Assembly (NCBI RefSeq): GCF_900114605.1
Contig: NZ_FOTP01000001.1
Location: 1,240,001-1,304,000, forward strand
Direction: 5' to 3'
DNA from: Bradyrhizobium sp. NFR13
GTDB lineage: Bacteria; Pseudomonadota; Alphaproteobacteria; Rhizobiales; Xanthobacteraceae
DNA: 64,000 bases
Shown here piece by piece: positions 28,782 to 37,471 of the stretch; position 1 is the first letter of the stretch, and each line of letters opens with the position of its first letter. The notes beneath the pieces were generated by a model that had not been told where the DNA came from, ran no database searches, and saw nothing but the letters and a program-made list of their open reading frames with translations. The position numbers and the translations under genes were made by a program.

Positions 28782-29762
28782 TTAGTTAGTGGTGGCGGGC
28801 CGCCATAGCGCCAGCATGCCATCGAGCCCGAAGCCGTCCATGGCCTGCGCGAGACCGGCCTGCTCGACCTGCCGCGCGATCGCGTTAAGACCCACTGCAT
28901 CGAGCGTGATCGTGGCAGCAGCACGCAGGAAGGTGAAATCGCTGAATTTAGGCGTCAGCTTGAAGTCGCGAACCGGCAGGTCGCTCTTGATCTTCTTCTC
29001 GGATACCAGCCACGCCACGGCGGCTTTCTCGTCGCCGAGCTGATCAATCAGCTTGAGATCCACGGCCTGGCGACCCGTGAAAACACGGCCATCGGCGACT
29101 TTCTGTAGTTGCGCGTCGTCCATGGCGCGGCGGCTCTGCACGAGCCCGCGGAACCAGCCGTAGGAGTCCTTCACCAGCGATTCCAGCGCTGCCCGCGCCT
29201 CCGGGCTGGTCGGCTCGAAACCGTTCGGCGCCGCCTTCAGCGGCGAGGATTTGACCTGTTCGACCTCGACACCGACTGTTTTCATCAACCCCGTGAAATT
29301 GGGAAACTGGAACAGAACACCGATGGAGCCGACCAGCGAGCTCTGCTGCGCGACGATATGGTCGGATGCGAGCGCTGCGATGTAGCCGCCCGATGCGGCC
29401 AGGCCCTCGACGACAACGACCATCGGCTTCTTGGCCTTGAGGCGCATCAGCGCGTCATAGAGCTGCTCGGAGCCAGCCGTGGTACCGCCCGGCGAATTGA
29501 TATGTACCACCACCGCCGCCGCGGATGACTTCTCCAGCCGCTCCAGCGCCTCGACGCGATCGTTGTTGCTCTGGATCAGACCCTCGATCTTGATGCGCGC
29601 GATCGCCCCTGACGACGACAGCGCCGCGGACCCCGACCGCGTCACGGCGACGCCAACGACGACCACCGCAGCGACTGCGACCAGCACCGCCGCCACGCGC
29701 CAGAACGTCAGCTTGCGACGCATCCTGCGGCGATCGACGATCACATCGGAATCAAGCGACAT
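28782..29762 (-). CDS. sppA: signal peptide peptidase SppA
   Basis: A 326-residue S49-family membrane peptidase, the short single-domain form. An N-terminal transmembrane helix (about 22-42, VAAVLVAVAAVVVVGVAV) anchors it with the active site outside the cytoplasm. The nucleophile is Ser124 in GLAASGGYIAAL and the general base is probably Lys176 in SSPLKAAPNGFEP. SppA degrades leftover signal peptides. It sits between rpsA and ihfB, the usual location in this family. Confidence 0.93.
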   Translation of the reverse strand: MSLDSDVIVDRRRMRRKLTFWRVAAVLVAVAAVVVVGVAVTRSGSAALSSSGAIARIKIEGLIQSNNDRVEALERLEKSSAAAVVVHINSPGGTTAGSEQLYDALMRLKAKKPMVVVVEGLAASGGYIAALASDHIVAQQSSLVGSIGVLFQFPNFTGLMKTVGVEVEQVKSSPLKAAPNGFEPTSPEARAALESLVKDSYGWFRGLVQSRRAMDDAQLQKVADGRVFTGRQAVDLKLIDQLGDEKAAVAWLVSEKKIKSDLPVRDFKLTPKFSDFTFLRAAATITLDAVGLNAIARQVEQAGLAQAMDGFGLDGMLALWRPATTN

Positions 29763-29896
29763 CGGAAATCTCCTGGAAGCCCTCGGGAGAGCTTGCGTCT
29801 GACGATTGCTGCATCTGTCGTCCGGGCAGCGTTTATTTGAGGTATCTCAAATACATCAATTGCGAGGCAATATGAAGAAAACATGGTCGAAACAGT

Positions 29897-29924
29897 AAAA
29901 AGGGCCCCGGTGAAACCGGGGCCC
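29897..29924 (-). terminator. rpsA terminator
   Basis: Perfect 10-bp stem GGGCCCCGGT / ACCGGGGCCC with a GAA loop (29902-29924). On the minus strand it is followed by five T (29897-29901), the orientation expected for ending rpsA transcription about 40 bases after its stop. Confidence 0.9.
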
Positions 29925-29964
29925 TCCTTGATAGCAACAAGTGAGTCGAAACTTACTTGTGCGC

Positions 29965-31668
29965 TTACTTGTCGGTGCGCTGCTTGAGCGCGGTGCCGAG
30001 AATGTCGCCGAGGGTCGCGCCCGAATCCGACGATCCGTACTGCGCGATGGCTTCCTTCTCTTCCGCCACTTCGAGAGCCTTGATCGACACCTGGACCTTG
30101 CGGGCCTTCTTGTCGAACTGGATCACGCGGGCATCGACCTTTTCGCCGACGGCGAAACGCTCAGCGCGCTGATCCGAACGCTCACGCGCCAGTTCCGAAC
30201 GCTTGATGAAGGTCGTGAAGTCGGTGCCGGCGATCTGAACGTCGATGCCGGATTCCTTCACTTCGAGCACTTCGCAAGTCACGACAGCGCCCTTCTTGAC
30301 GTCGCCCGGCTCCGCGAAGGGGTCGCCTTCGAGCTGCTTGACGCCGAGCGAGATGCGCTCCTTCTCGACATCCACATCGAGGACGATGGCCTTGACCATG
30401 TCGCCCTTCTTGAAGTTGTCAATGACCTGCTCACCCGGCTGCTTCCAGTCGAGGTCGGAGAGATGGACCATGCCGTCCACGTCGCCTTCGAGACCCAGGA
30501 ACAGACCGAACTCGGTCTTGTTCTTGACTTCGCCTTCGACGGTCGAGCCGACCGGGAACTTCTCGACGAACACTTCCCACGGATTGCGCATGGTTTGCTT
30601 GAGACCAAGCGAAATGCGGCGCTTGACGCTGTCGACTTCGAGAACCTGCACTTCGACTTCCTGCGAGGTCGAAACGATCTTGCCGGGGTGCATGTTTTTC
30701 TTGGTCCACGACATCTCCGAGACGTGGATCAGGCCTTCGATGCCCGGCTCCAGTTCGACGAATGCGCCGTAGTCGGTGATGTTGGTGACGCGACCCGAGA
30801 AACGTGCGTTCAGCGGGTACTTTGCCTCGATGCCCTGCCACGGATCGTCGAGCAGCTGCTTCATGCCGAGCGAGATACGATGGGTCTCGTGGTTGATCTT
30901 GATGATCTTGACCTTGACGGTCTGACCGATGGTGAGCACTTCGGTCGGGTGGTTGACGCGACGCCATGCGATGTCGGTAACGTGCAGCAGGCCGTCGATG
31001 CCGCCGAGGTCAACGAACGCACCGTAATCGGTGATGTTCTTGACGACGCCGTCGATCACCTGACCCTCTTCGAGGTTCTGGACCAGTTCCTGACGCTGTT
31101 CGGCGCGGGTCTCTTCGAGAACCGTACGACGCGACACGACGATGTTGCCGCGGCGGCGATCCATCTTGAGGATCTGGAACGGCTGCGAGTTGTTCATCAG
31201 CGGAGCAACGTCGCGGATCGGACGGATGTCCACCTGCGAGCGCGGCAGGAAGGCCACTGCGCCGTCGAGATCGACGGTGAAGCCACCCTTGACCTGATTG
31301 AAGATAACGCCGTGAACCTTCTCGTTGTTGTTGAAGGCCTTCTCGAGCTTGCCCCAGCTCTCTTCGCGGCGCGCCTTGTCGCGCGACAAAACGGCTTCGC
31401 CCAGTGCGTTTTCGATCCGGTCGAGGAACACTTCGACTTCGTCGCCGACCTTGAGTTCGCTGTCACGGCCGGGACCGGCGAATTCGCGCAGTGCCACACG
31501 GCCTTCAGTCTTCAGGCCGACGTCGATGACGGCCATGTCCTTTTCAATCGCAACCACGCGGCCCTTGATGACCGAGCTTTCCTGAAGGTTGCCGCCCGCG
31601 AAGGACTCGTCGAGCATTGCCGCGAAATCATCGCGGGAAGGATTATACGAAGAAGCAGTCGAAGCCAT
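29965..31668 (-). CDS. rpsA: 30S ribosomal protein S1
   Basis: A 567-residue S1 with six tandem S1/OB repeats, recognisable by repeated segments such as GxVxxITDYGAFVDLGGIDGLLHVTD, SEMSW and LGxKQL. The first two repeats bind the ribosome and the rest bind mRNA. MASTASSYNPSRDDFAAMLDESF at the start is the usual alphaproteobacterial N-terminus. It lies between cmk and sppA and has its own terminator; cmk-rpsA is a classic pair. Confidence 0.98.
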   Translation of the reverse strand: MASTASSYNPSRDDFAAMLDESFAGGNLQESSVIKGRVVAIEKDMAVIDVGLKTEGRVALREFAGPGRDSELKVGDEVEVFLDRIENALGEAVLSRDKARREESWGKLEKAFNNNEKVHGVIFNQVKGGFTVDLDGAVAFLPRSQVDIRPIRDVAPLMNNSQPFQILKMDRRRGNIVVSRRTVLEETRAEQRQELVQNLEEGQVIDGVVKNITDYGAFVDLGGIDGLLHVTDIAWRRVNHPTEVLTIGQTVKVKIIKINHETHRISLGMKQLLDDPWQGIEAKYPLNARFSGRVTNITDYGAFVELEPGIEGLIHVSEMSWTKKNMHPGKIVSTSQEVEVQVLEVDSVKRRISLGLKQTMRNPWEVFVEKFPVGSTVEGEVKNKTEFGLFLGLEGDVDGMVHLSDLDWKQPGEQVIDNFKKGDMVKAIVLDVDVEKERISLGVKQLEGDPFAEPGDVKKGAVVTCEVLEVKESGIDVQIAGTDFTTFIKRSELARERSDQRAERFAVGEKVDARVIQFDKKARKVQVSIKALEVAEEKEAIAQYGSSDSGATLGDILGTALKQRTDK

Positions 31669-31929
31669 TTGTTCTCCAGATGCGGGTATCGCCGGCCATT
31701 CGGGTTAAGGGGCGTCTCAAACGTGAAGTGTCAGGGGTCCGCAACCTCTAACGACCGCCTTGCAGGAGTATGCAAGAACGGGCCGGCAGCATGCCTTCAC
31801 GATCAAAACGTGGGTAGTACTTGATGGTGTCCGGAGCCTGAAGCGCGTATCGCAGCTCGAGATCGGGAGCGGGCTTTCCTCCAATGACGGCAACGGTTTT
31901 GTCTGAGGACTTTCGGAAAGAAAGAAAAA

Positions 31930-32568
31930 TCAGACCCGTTGCCGGCCCGCTCGGACGGCCTCGACAATGTCGATGGCGGCCCGGACACCGCCTTCTATAT
32001 CCAAATTGGAATTATCCAGCAAGTATGCATCCGCGGCCGGCTTTAAAGGCGCGATCGGGCGGTTCTTGTCGCGTTCGTCGCGCCTGATGATATCGGCCAG
32101 CACGGCGGCCTCATCGGCCACTTCCCCTCGCCCCAGGGCCTCCAGGGTGCGTCTGCGGGCGCGAACCCTGGCATCGGCCACGACGAAGATCTTCACGTCG
32201 GCATGGGGGCAGATCACGGTTCCAATGTCGCGGCCATCGAGCACCGCTCCCGGCGGATCCTCGGCAAAGCGCCGCTGGAAGTTCAAAAGAACCTCCCGCA
32301 CCCGGGGGATGGCCGAAACCACGGAGGCCGCATCGCCGACTTCCTGGGTCTTCAGCGCCGGATTGCCGAATTTCTCGGGATCGAGCTCGCTGGCGACAGC
32401 CACGGCCTGCGCCTCATCGGTCAGATCCGCGCCGAGATCGAGCATTGCCTTGGCGACTGCGCGATAGATCACACCGGTATCGAGGTGCCGGTAACCGTAA
32501 TGGTGCGCAAGCCGTTTGCCCAGCGTGCCTTTTCCGGATGCGGCGGGACCGTCGATAGCAATGATCAT
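31930..32568 (-). CDS. cmk: (d)CMP kinase
   Basis: A 212-residue nucleoside monophosphate kinase, ATP + (d)CMP to ADP + (d)CDP. The P-loop is [19 protein letters not shown] (GPAASGKG, residues 7-14), [12 protein letters not shown] and [21 protein letters not shown] are family blocks, and RRDERDKNR is the lid. I start at ATG 32568, directly before the P-loop strand; a longer frame upstream (to 32676) adds 36 residues unlike any Cmk. It is between aroA and rpsA. Confidence 0.96.
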   Translation of the reverse strand: MIIAIDGPAASGKGTLGKRLAHHYGYRHLDTGVIYRAVAKAMLDLGADLTDEAQAVAVASELDPEKFGNPALKTQEVGDAASVVSAIPRVREVLLNFQRRFAEDPPGAVLDGRDIGTVICPHADVKIFVVADARVRARRRTLEALGRGEVADEAAVLADIIRRDERDKNRPIAPLKPAADAYLLDNSNLDIEGGVRAAIDIVEAVRAGRQRV

Positions 32569-32678
32569 GCGTTGCGTGTGCTCGTCTTGTCGCGATGAAT
32601 GGCGGTGGATCGGGAGCCAGGCTCGCGCGACCTGCGCGGGCTTAGCACCCGTCTCCGGAAATATCCACGCCGGCAACC

Positions 32679-34028
32679 TCAGGAGAAATCAGCACCCAGC
32701 CGACGCATCATCGGGATGAAATCGGGGAAGCTGGTGGCGATGAATGTGGTGTCGTCGATGGTTACGGGCTTGTCGGAAGCGAGGCCCATGGCCAGCGCCG
32801 ACATGGCGATGCGGTGGTCCATATGAGTGGCGACAAGGCCACCGCCAGCAACACGGCCATTTCCGTGCACGATGAGGTCGTCGCCAACGATCTCGACATT
32901 GACGCCATTGACCCGCAGCATCGCCGCAGTGGCTTCCAGACGGTCGGATTCCTTCACACGCAGCTCCTGCAGCCCGCGCATGATGGTCGTGCCCTCGGCG
33001 AAAGCGGCAGCTACCGCCAGCACCAGATATTCATCGATCATCGACGGCGCGCGCTCCGGCGGCACTTCGACGCCGTGCAGCTTCGATGCAGTGATCCGGA
33101 ACTGCGCCATCGGTTCGCCGGCATCGCCCCGAATGTCGCTTTCCTCAATGGATGCGCCCATCTCGCGCAACGTCGTGAACAGCCCGGTGCGCAGCGGGTT
33201 GGTCATCACATCGGTGAGCACGATCTCCGAGCCCGGCACGATCAATGCCGCGACCATCGGGAATGCTGCAGAGGACGGATCCGCCGGCACCACGACATCG
33301 GCGCCCTTCAATTCGGGCTGGCCAGTGAGCGTGATCTTGCGACCGTGCGCGCCTTCTTTCTCGGAGACGATCTCGGCGCCGAAATGCTTGAGCATCAACT
33401 CGGTGTGGTCCCGACTGGCCTCTGTCTCGATCACCGTGGTGGTGCCAGGGGCCGACAAGCCGGCCAACAGCACGGCTGACTTGATCTGGGCGGAGGCGAC
33501 CGGAGTGCGATAGACGATCGGCAGCGGATCACGCGCGCCTTTGAGCGTCAGCGGAAGACGCCCGCCGTCCTGGCTCGCGGTGACCTTGGCGCCCATTAAT
33601 TCCAAGGGATCGACGATCCGTCGCATCGGCCGGCTGCGCAGCGAGGCATCGCCATCGAACGTCGCCTCGATCGGGCAGCCCGCGACGGCACCCATCACCA
33701 ACCGGCATCCGGTACCCGAATTGCCGAAATCCAGCGGCGCCTTGGGCGCGGCGAAGCCGGCAACGCCGACGCCGTTGACCTTCCACGCAAAATCGCCTGT
33801 TCGCTCGACCCTGGCGCCCAGTGCCTGCATCGATTTGGCGGTATTCAGGACGTCCTCGCCCTCCAGCAATCCCGCAATCCGGGTCTCGCCGACCGCCAGG
33901 GCACCCAGAATGAGGGCCCGGTGCGAAATCGACTTGTCGCCCGGCACGCGGGTGCTGCCGCGCAGGGCGCCGGATTTTCGCGCTGTCAGCGGTGTCGGCT
34001 GGGCGGCGGCTGTGTCTGATTGGGTCAA
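32679..34028 (-). CDS. aroA: EPSP synthase, class II type
   Basis: A 449-residue 3-phosphoshikimate 1-carboxyvinyltransferase of the shikimate pathway. [32 protein letters not shown] and [16 protein letters not shown] are standard. Sequence is closer to class II enzymes such as CP4 ([21 protein letters not shown], [13 protein letters not shown]). At the position where CP4 has the alanine giving glyphosate insensitivity, this protein has Gly105 (N-S-G-T). It heads the long minus-strand run and is divergent from the TIGR02300 gene. Confidence 0.96.
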   Translation of the reverse strand: MTQSDTAAAQPTPLTARKSGALRGSTRVPGDKSISHRALILGALAVGETRIAGLLEGEDVLNTAKSMQALGARVERTGDFAWKVNGVGVAGFAAPKAPLDFGNSGTGCRLVMGAVAGCPIEATFDGDASLRSRPMRRIVDPLELMGAKVTASQDGGRLPLTLKGARDPLPIVYRTPVASAQIKSAVLLAGLSAPGTTTVIETEASRDHTELMLKHFGAEIVSEKEGAHGRKITLTGQPELKGADVVVPADPSSAAFPMVAALIVPGSEIVLTDVMTNPLRTGLFTTLREMGASIEESDIRGDAGEPMAQFRITASKLHGVEVPPERAPSMIDEYLVLAVAAAFAEGTTIMRGLQELRVKESDRLEATAAMLRVNGVNVEIVGDDLIVHGNGRVAGGGLVATHMDHRIAMSALAMGLASDKPVTIDDTTFIATSFPDFIPMMRRLGADFS

Positions 34029-34174
34029 GATTGTGTTCCTTCGCGCAGGCGGCTCGTAGCATATGAGCCACGCTGCGTCACGCGGCGGTCATTCTCACGC
34101 AAACCGCTATTGACAGGGGCGCGTCAACTAGCCAAGTGAAGCACCGTTTTTCAAAAATCCCCAGGACCCTTCAC

Positions 34175-34588
34175 GTGGCCAAATCCGATCTCGGAACCAA
34201 ACGCATTTGCCCCACGACGGGCAAGAAGTTCTACGACCTGAACAAGAGCCCGGTGATTTCGCCGTATACGGGCGAGGTTGTGCCGATCGCGCCGATTGCG
34301 CCGCCGCGGACCCGCGCGGATGCAGCCGCACGCGCTGCTGCAGCGTCTGCTGCCGCAGAAACTCCGGAAGCCGCCGAGAACGAAGAATTGGTCTCGCTGG
34401 AGGAAGCCGACGCCGAGGAAAATACCGGCAAGAAGGCTGCCGTGTTGGAATCCGAGGACGATATCGAAGTCGATGACACCATCGATGACGATGAAGACGA
34501 TGATTCGACCTTCATTGCCGACGAAGAAGAAGGCGATGAGGACGTGACCGACATTATCGGCGACGTCTCGGGCGACGAAGAAAGTTAA
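34175..34588 (+). CDS. TIGR02300 family acidic protein
   Basis: A 137-residue protein of the TIGR02300 family (FYDLN acid domain), restricted to alphaproteobacteria and of unknown function. The N-terminal signature DLGTKRICPTTGKKFYDLNKSPVISPYTGE is followed by an Ala-rich stretch and a strongly acidic tail (many Asp/Glu, about residues 90-137). I start at GTG 34175 with AGGA 8 bases upstream; another GTG at 34136 would add 13 unlikely residues. It precedes tRNA-Ala, a placement seen in relatives. Confidence 0.85.
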   Translation: MAKSDLGTKRICPTTGKKFYDLNKSPVISPYTGEVVPIAPIAPPRTRADAAARAAAASAAAETPEAAENEELVSLEEADAEENTGKKAAVLESEDDIEVDDTIDDDEDDDSTFIADEEEGDEDVTDIIGDVSGDEES

Positions 34589-34669
34589 GCTCAGAAGAGA
34601 CTTGAGATCACTCCTGATATGTGATCTTGGTTTGCCGCGCGACGCCCCACCCAGTGCGTCGCAGGTATT

Positions 34670-34745
<76 letters not shown>

Positions 34746-34751
34746 TCCTTC

Positions 34752-34783
34752 GCTCGCTTCGCGAGCTTCGGCTCGGCGAGCCG
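34752..34783. repeat. tandem hairpins after tRNA-Ala
   Basis: Two neighbouring perfect palindromic stems: GCTCGC-TTC-GCGAGC (34752-34766) and CGGCTC-GGC-GAGCCG (34769-34783). There is no T-run, so an ordinary terminator is unlikely; the paired GC-rich stems look like a short REP-type element. The same kind of sequence is, from memory, common near genes in Bradyrhizobium relatives. Confidence 0.55.
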
Positions 34784-34814
34784 CACCAATCCATCCTCGT
34801 AGAGAATGACCGCC

Positions 34815-35273
34815 CTAATCCCCGATCGCAGCGTTCAGCCTGTCGCGGAGTGCCACGAGGTCATTTTTCATCGCGGCCATTTCGCCGACCGTGCAGCCTG
34901 ACGCTGCGAGGATTCCCTGCGGCACGGCCTTGGCTTTTTCACGGAGCGCCTGACCTTGCGCCGTCAACGCGATCAGCATCTGCCGCTCGTCTTCGACACT
35001 GCGGGTGCGTTTGATCAGGCCGGCCGCTTCCAGACGCTTCAACAGCGGCGTCAGTGTGCCGGAATCGAGAAACAGCCGCTCGCCGATATCCTTGACCGGA
35101 ACATTGTCCTGTTCCCACAGCACCAGCATCGCCAGATATTGCGGATAGGTCAGCTTCAGGCGCTCCAACAGCGGCTTGTAGACGCGGTTGAAGGCATGGC
35201 CGGCTGAGTAGACGGCGAAGCAGAGCTGGTTATCGAGCTGCAATAGCGGATTCGGTGCGGGTTTCTTGGCCAT
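34815..35273 (-). CDS. ohrR: organic hydroperoxide regulator OhrR
   Basis: A 152-residue MarR-family repressor. The redox-sensing cysteine is Cys18 in LDNQLCFAVYSA, and LKLTYPQYLAMLVLWE, RLFLDSGTLTPLLKRLEAAGLIKR and EDERQMLIALT form the winged-helix core of OhrR. Oxidation of this Cys by organic peroxides releases DNA. It is divergent from ohr with a perfect inverted repeat in between. GGAG lies 6 bases before the start. Confidence 0.95.
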   Translation of the reverse strand: MAKKPAPNPLLQLDNQLCFAVYSAGHAFNRVYKPLLERLKLTYPQYLAMLVLWEQDNVPVKDIGERLFLDSGTLTPLLKRLEAAGLIKRTRSVEDERQMLIALTAQGQALREKAKAVPQGILAASGCTVGEMAAMKNDLVALRDRLNAAIGD

Positions 35274-35338
35274 GGTTATCTCCGGAGCTTATCTGGCCAC
35301 AGGTAATCCCAGACCCAAACCCCTTCACGATCAGTTGA

Positions 35339-35352
35339 GCACAATTCGATTG
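35339..35352. promoter_or_regulatory. secondary OhrR site
   Basis: GCACAATTCGATTG matches the core GCACAAT-NNN-ATTG of the main ohr operator. Its centre is 36 bases from the main centre, on the ohrR side, where it could mediate autorepression or cooperative binding. Confidence 0.5.
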
Positions 35353-35369
35353 CCTCGTCCATTTTATGT

Positions 35370-35396
35370 ATTGCGCACAATCTAATTGTGCGCAAT
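35370..35396. promoter_or_regulatory. OhrR operator
   Basis: Perfect inverted repeat: ATTGCGCACAAT, CTA, ATTGTGCGCAAT (12-bp arms). It lies in the ohrR/ohr intergenic region and is directly followed by a perfect -10 box TATAAT (35397-35402) for ohr, so bound repressor would cover the ohr promoter. Confidence 0.88.
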
Positions 35397-35433
35397 TATA
35401 ATGAGGCAAGACGCAAACAACGAGGAGACGACA

Positions 35434-35859
35434 ATGTCTGTAAATGTGCTCTACAAGACCAGCGCCAAGGCAACCGGTGGTCGCGATGGCCATGCCGCTA
35501 CGCTTGATGGCGCGCTCGACGTCAAGCTCACCACGCCGAAGGAACTCGGCGGCGCAGGTGGCGCCGGCAACAATCCCGAGCAACTGTTCGCGGCCGGCTA
35601 CGCCGCCTGCTTCATCGGCGCGATGAAGTTTGTGGGCTCGCAGGGTGGCCCGAAAGTACCGGCCGACGTGTCGGTCACCTCCACCGTCGGTATCGGTCCG
35701 CGCTCGGCCGGCGGTTTCGGCCTCGATGTCGAACTCGCAGTCTCGCTCCCGGGCTTGCCGCGCGCAGAAGCCGAAGCGCTGGTCGAGAAGGCGCATCAGA
35801 TCTGCCCGTATTCCAACGCCACCCGCGGCAATATCGACGTCCGCACCGTCGTGGTGTGA
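35434..35859 (+). CDS. ohr: organic hydroperoxide resistance protein Ohr
   Basis: A 141-residue thiol peroxidase of the Ohr/OsmC family, reducing organic and fatty-acid hydroperoxides with lipoylated proteins. The two catalytic cysteines are Cys59 ([11 protein letters not shown]) and Cys124 ([15 protein letters not shown]). It starts at ATG 35434 with GAGGAG upstream. Regulation by the divergent OhrR through the 27-bp operator is expected; the gene ends at a strong terminator. Confidence 0.97.
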   Translation: MSVNVLYKTSAKATGGRDGHAATLDGALDVKLTTPKELGGAGGAGNNPEQLFAAGYAACFIGAMKFVGSQGGPKVPADVSVTSTVGIGPRSAGGFGLDVELAVSLPGLPRAEAEALVEKAHQICPYSNATRGNIDVRTVVV

Positions 35860-35921
35860 TCGATCTCGCAAATTGATCTCGTGGTCCCGCGGATATTCCG
35901 CCGCGCGACGCAAATCCAAAA

Positions 35922-35948
35922 GGGCTCGGCCATTGGCCGGGCCCTTTT
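35922..35948 (+). terminator. ohr terminator
   Basis: Stem GGGCTCGGCC / GGCCGGGCCC (one G-T pair) with an ATT loop, followed by four T, 63 bases after the ohr stop. Confidence 0.85.
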
Positions 35949-36095
35949 CTGTTCGCCTGACGGCACCCTTACACCTGCCCATAGCGGCCATCCCGCGGTT
36001 GGGCATTGCCGCTGCGGCGGAAGCCGGCTAGCTCTGACAGCCTTCACGATGCTCTCCGGCATAATAACAACGACACTAGAGAGAAGGCTGATTGA

Positions 36096-37304
36096 ATGAG
36101 CTTACCCGTAGCCCCCGGCGCCATTGCCGGCCTGCGCGTGATCGATCTGTCGCGTGTGCTCGGTGGCCCCTACTGCACGCAGATTCTGGGCGACCACGGC
36201 GCTGACATCGTCAAGGTCGAGCCGCCCGCCGGCGACGAGACCCGCGACTGGGGCCCCCCGTTCCATGACGAGGACGCGGCCTATTTCGTCGGCGCCAACC
36301 GCAACAAGCGCTCCATCGGCCTCGACCTCGCGTCCGAAGGCGGCCGCGCCGTGCTGATGCGGATGCTCGAAGACGCCGATGTGATGATCGAGAACTTCAA
36401 GCCGGGCACGCTCGACAAATGGGGCATCGGCAATGATTTCCTGCGCGAGAAATTCCCGCAACTGATCCATTGCCGCATCTCCGGCTTCGGCGCCGACGGT
36501 CCGCATGGCGGCCATCCCGGCTATGACGCGATCATCCAGTCGATGGTCGGCCTGATGGCGTCCACCGGCTCGCAGGAAAGCGGCCCGACCCGTATCGGCG
36601 TTGCGCTGGTGGATATGTGTACCGGCCTCTATGCCTGCGTCGGCATCCTGATGGCACTGCAGGAGCGAGCCAAATCCGGCCTCGGACAGTTCGTGGAAGC
36701 GACTTTGTATGAGACCGGTCTGGCGATCATGCATCCGCACACCTCGAACTACTTCTACAATGGCGGCAAGCCGCCTGCCTTGACCGGCAACGAGCATCCG
36801 AATCTGGTGCCCTATGCCGTGTTCAAGGCGCGCGACGGCAACATCTTCATGGGTGTTGGCAATGACGGCACCTTCCGGAAGCTGTGCCGCGAACTTGGTA
36901 AGCCGGATCTCGGCACCGATGAGCGCTTTGCGCGCAATCGCGACCGCGTGGCCAATCGCGACGCGCTACGGGCGGAGCTGGAAGCGATCCTCGCCAATCA
37001 CGACAGCGCGCCGCTTTGCGAACGCCTGCTCGGCGCCGGCCTGCCTGCAGGCCCGGTGCAGTCGATCGACAAGGCGCTCGCCAATGCACACACCAAGCAT
37101 CGCGGCGATGTCATCGAGAAGGACTGGTACAAGGGCGTTGCCTCACCGGTCCGTTTCGACCGCACCAAAGCGAGCCTGCGCCGCGTACCGCCGATGTTCA
37201 ACGAGCACTTCAACGAGATCCTCACCGAGTTCGGCTATTCCGGCGATGAGATCAAGGAGCTCGTCGCCAAGGGAACCGTGAGCGGCTCCGAGCGCAAGCG
37301 ATAG
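36096..37304 (+). CDS. CaiB/BaiF family CoA-transferase
   Basis: A 402-residue class III CoA-transferase, which moves CoA between carboxylic acids. Family blocks: GLRVIDLSRVLGGPYCTQILGDHGADIVKVE, NRNKRSIGLDL and the catalytic aspartate Asp173 in GVALVDMCTGLYA. The substrate pair is not readable from sequence. Good ribosome site (GAGAAGG) precedes the ATG. It is monocistronic, with a perfect hairpin after it. Confidence 0.92.
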   Translation: MSLPVAPGAIAGLRVIDLSRVLGGPYCTQILGDHGADIVKVEPPAGDETRDWGPPFHDEDAAYFVGANRNKRSIGLDLASEGGRAVLMRMLEDADVMIENFKPGTLDKWGIGNDFLREKFPQLIHCRISGFGADGPHGGHPGYDAIIQSMVGLMASTGSQESGPTRIGVALVDMCTGLYACVGILMALQERAKSGLGQFVEATLYETGLAIMHPHTSNYFYNGGKPPALTGNEHPNLVPYAVFKARDGNIFMGVGNDGTFRKLCRELGKPDLGTDERFARNRDRVANRDALRAELEAILANHDSAPLCERLLGAGLPAGPVQSIDKALANAHTKHRGDVIEKDWYKGVASPVRFDRTKASLRRVPPMFNEHFNEILTEFGYSGDEIKELVAKGTVSGSERKR

Positions 37305-37311
37305 GAACAAT

Positions 37312-37338
37312 ACGGGGCTGCGCGATCCGCAGCCCCGT
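37312..37338 (+). terminator. CoA-transferase terminator
   Basis: Perfect 11-bp stem ACGGGGCTGCG / CGCAGCCCCGT with loop CGATC, 7 bases after the stop of the CoA-transferase. The T-rich stretch (TTTTT) comes about 10 bases later, so it is a fair but not ideal intrinsic terminator. Confidence 0.7.
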
Positions 37339-37471
37339 TCGTCTTCGACTTTTTGCGGCTTCCCAACGCCGCCATTTCCCGCCTAGCATCCGCGCTGTCA
37401 AAATGTCGCATGCACGTCATCCGGCGCAGCTTTGTTGCAACGAGACGATGACGGCTAACGGGAGAAACTGG

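Noticed and set aside
29941-31824. A 627-codon plus-strand frame antisense to rpsA
   Set aside because: It mirrors the S1 repeats on the other strand, giving false repetition. rpsA is certain.
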